This document shows positions 43,872 to 44,345 of a stretch of DNA of 44,345 nucleotides, in pieces. The DNA comes from Promethearchaeota archaeon (lineage in GTDB: Archaea; Asgardarchaeota; Lokiarchaeia; Sigyniarchaeales; SOKP01). The stretch's first letter is position 1. Every line of letters starts with the position of its first letter. The notes below the pieces were generated by a model. It had not been told where the DNA came from and made no database searches. It worked only from the letters and a program-made list of their open reading frames with translations. The translations under genes were made by a program, and so were the position numbers. Location of the stretch: assembly GCA_008080735.1 (NCBI GenBank), contig SHMW01000017.1, positions 14,196 through 58,540 of the forward strand, in the 5' to 3' direction.

Positions 43872-44345
43872 GAACTCTCGTAAAATAACTCTGTTTTGAC
43901 TACGGTTCATTGAGATAAAAATCCTCAAAATCTAAGATATCCTCAAAGATTTGATTTATATGCGATAAATAGAATGGAGAAAAACCCTTCTCCATCGATT
44001 TCCTGGAAGCAAAAAATTTCGAGTCCTTGTTTTAAATAAATGAATTTTTTAGTAAGACTCGATTTACCTCTCCCTTTTGCAATTTTATTATATAGCGCTC
44101 GAAATATGATAAGTCTAAATAAGAAAACCATTGAATTAAATAAAATGAAAATTTGTGGCATTAATTCATTTTGCCGTCTCAATTATTCACAGAAAAATTT
44201 TCATTCGAAATATAATCGTAAAATGAAAGTGAAAAACCAAAAAAATAAATACCGAGAAGACCTTTTTTTCTAGTAATATTTAAGGAGGACATAGAATATA
44301 GCTTCAGAAAGAAGATTGAAATATGCAAGAAGGTATGTGTTCAGT

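Larger units (their letters stand above)
43175..44345. other. Long region without a convincing gene at the right end
   Basis: This 1.17-kb stretch is very AT-rich. Short frames occur on both strands (for example 43943-44182 minus and 44040-44273 plus), but none has a recognisable domain or a good start. Structured elements cluster at 43750-43890. No repeated 25-40-base unit typical of a CRISPR array is seen. At the extreme right a full Shine-Dalgarno AAGGAGG (44282-44288) precedes a frame open to the end of the window. Confidence 0.6.

Noticed and set aside
43815..43925. tRNA or SRP/RNase P RNA in the GC-richer segment
   Set aside because: A GGTTCATTG recalls a T-loop, but no matching acceptor, D or anticodon arms can be drawn, and no SRP or RNase P core motifs are seen.
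43943..44273. Two short frames on opposite strands near the right end
   Set aside because: They overlap each other, start at TTG or an ATG without ribosome signal, and consist of low-complexity hydrophobic or Lys/Asn-rich residues typical of AT-rich non-coding DNA.

Overview
The window reads as a fragment of an archaeal chromosome, most likely from the Asgard group. No single gene proves this, but several features agree. There is a 71-residue archaeal histone, a roadblock/longin-type domain fused to a Rab/Ras-like GTPase, a second longin-like domain on a multi-span membrane protein, a RING-H2 protein, a leucine-rich-repeat membrane protein, a tungsten-type aldehyde:ferredoxin oxidoreductase and several small ferredoxin-type proteins. 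The DNA is AT-rich, genes often start without a clear Shine-Dalgarno sequence, and strands switch often. I see no rRNA, tRNA, insertion sequence or CRISPR array.

Left part (1-22.7 kb): mostly single genes. A Nudix hydrolase and an HSL-type esterase are followed by thiC. A stand-alone ThiN-type thiamine-phosphate synthase lies nearby, separated from thiC by a membrane-longin protein. Next come the RING-H2 protein and the large GTPase on divergent strands, then an isopropylmalate/isocitrate-type dehydrogenase and an EFR1-type flavodoxin-ferredoxin whose start is broken by a stop codon. After these lie an ADP-ribosylglycohydrolase, a LarA-like nickel enzyme and a GH38 alpha-mannosidase. The histone, a 3-hydroxyacyl-CoA dehydrogenase, two ferredoxin-type proteins of similar layout, a small membrane protein, an LRR membrane protein and two poorly characterised proteins complete this part.

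Middle (22.9-27.9 kb): a tandem array of three GNAT acetyltransferase genes, of which one is intact, one carries a single in-frame stop and one is decayed. Beside it is a tungstoenzyme island: the oxidoreductase, a MoaD/ThiS-like protein ending in Gly-Gly-Gly, and a divergent Lrp/AsnC regulator with an inverted repeat near the oxidoreductase promoter.

Right part (28.0-43.2 kb): a CRISPR-Cas locus related to subtype I-B, all on the minus strand. In order of transcription it encodes an unknown zinc-motif protein, Cas1, Cas2, Cas4, a metallo-beta-lactamase-fold putative nuclease, a Cas8b-like protein with a zinc finger and coiled coil, a separate protein that by eye is three tandem copies of the Cas8b C-terminal (Cas11-like) helical unit, Cas7, Cas5, a second divergent Cas7, Cas3 (HD plus helicase) and Cas6. 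This set is the most unusual system here. The interference genes are visibly more AT-rich than cas1 and cas6, which suggests a mosaic origin. The last 1.2 kb has no convincing gene but holds a TATA-like box, a perfect 11-bp hairpin and a 12-bp palindrome.
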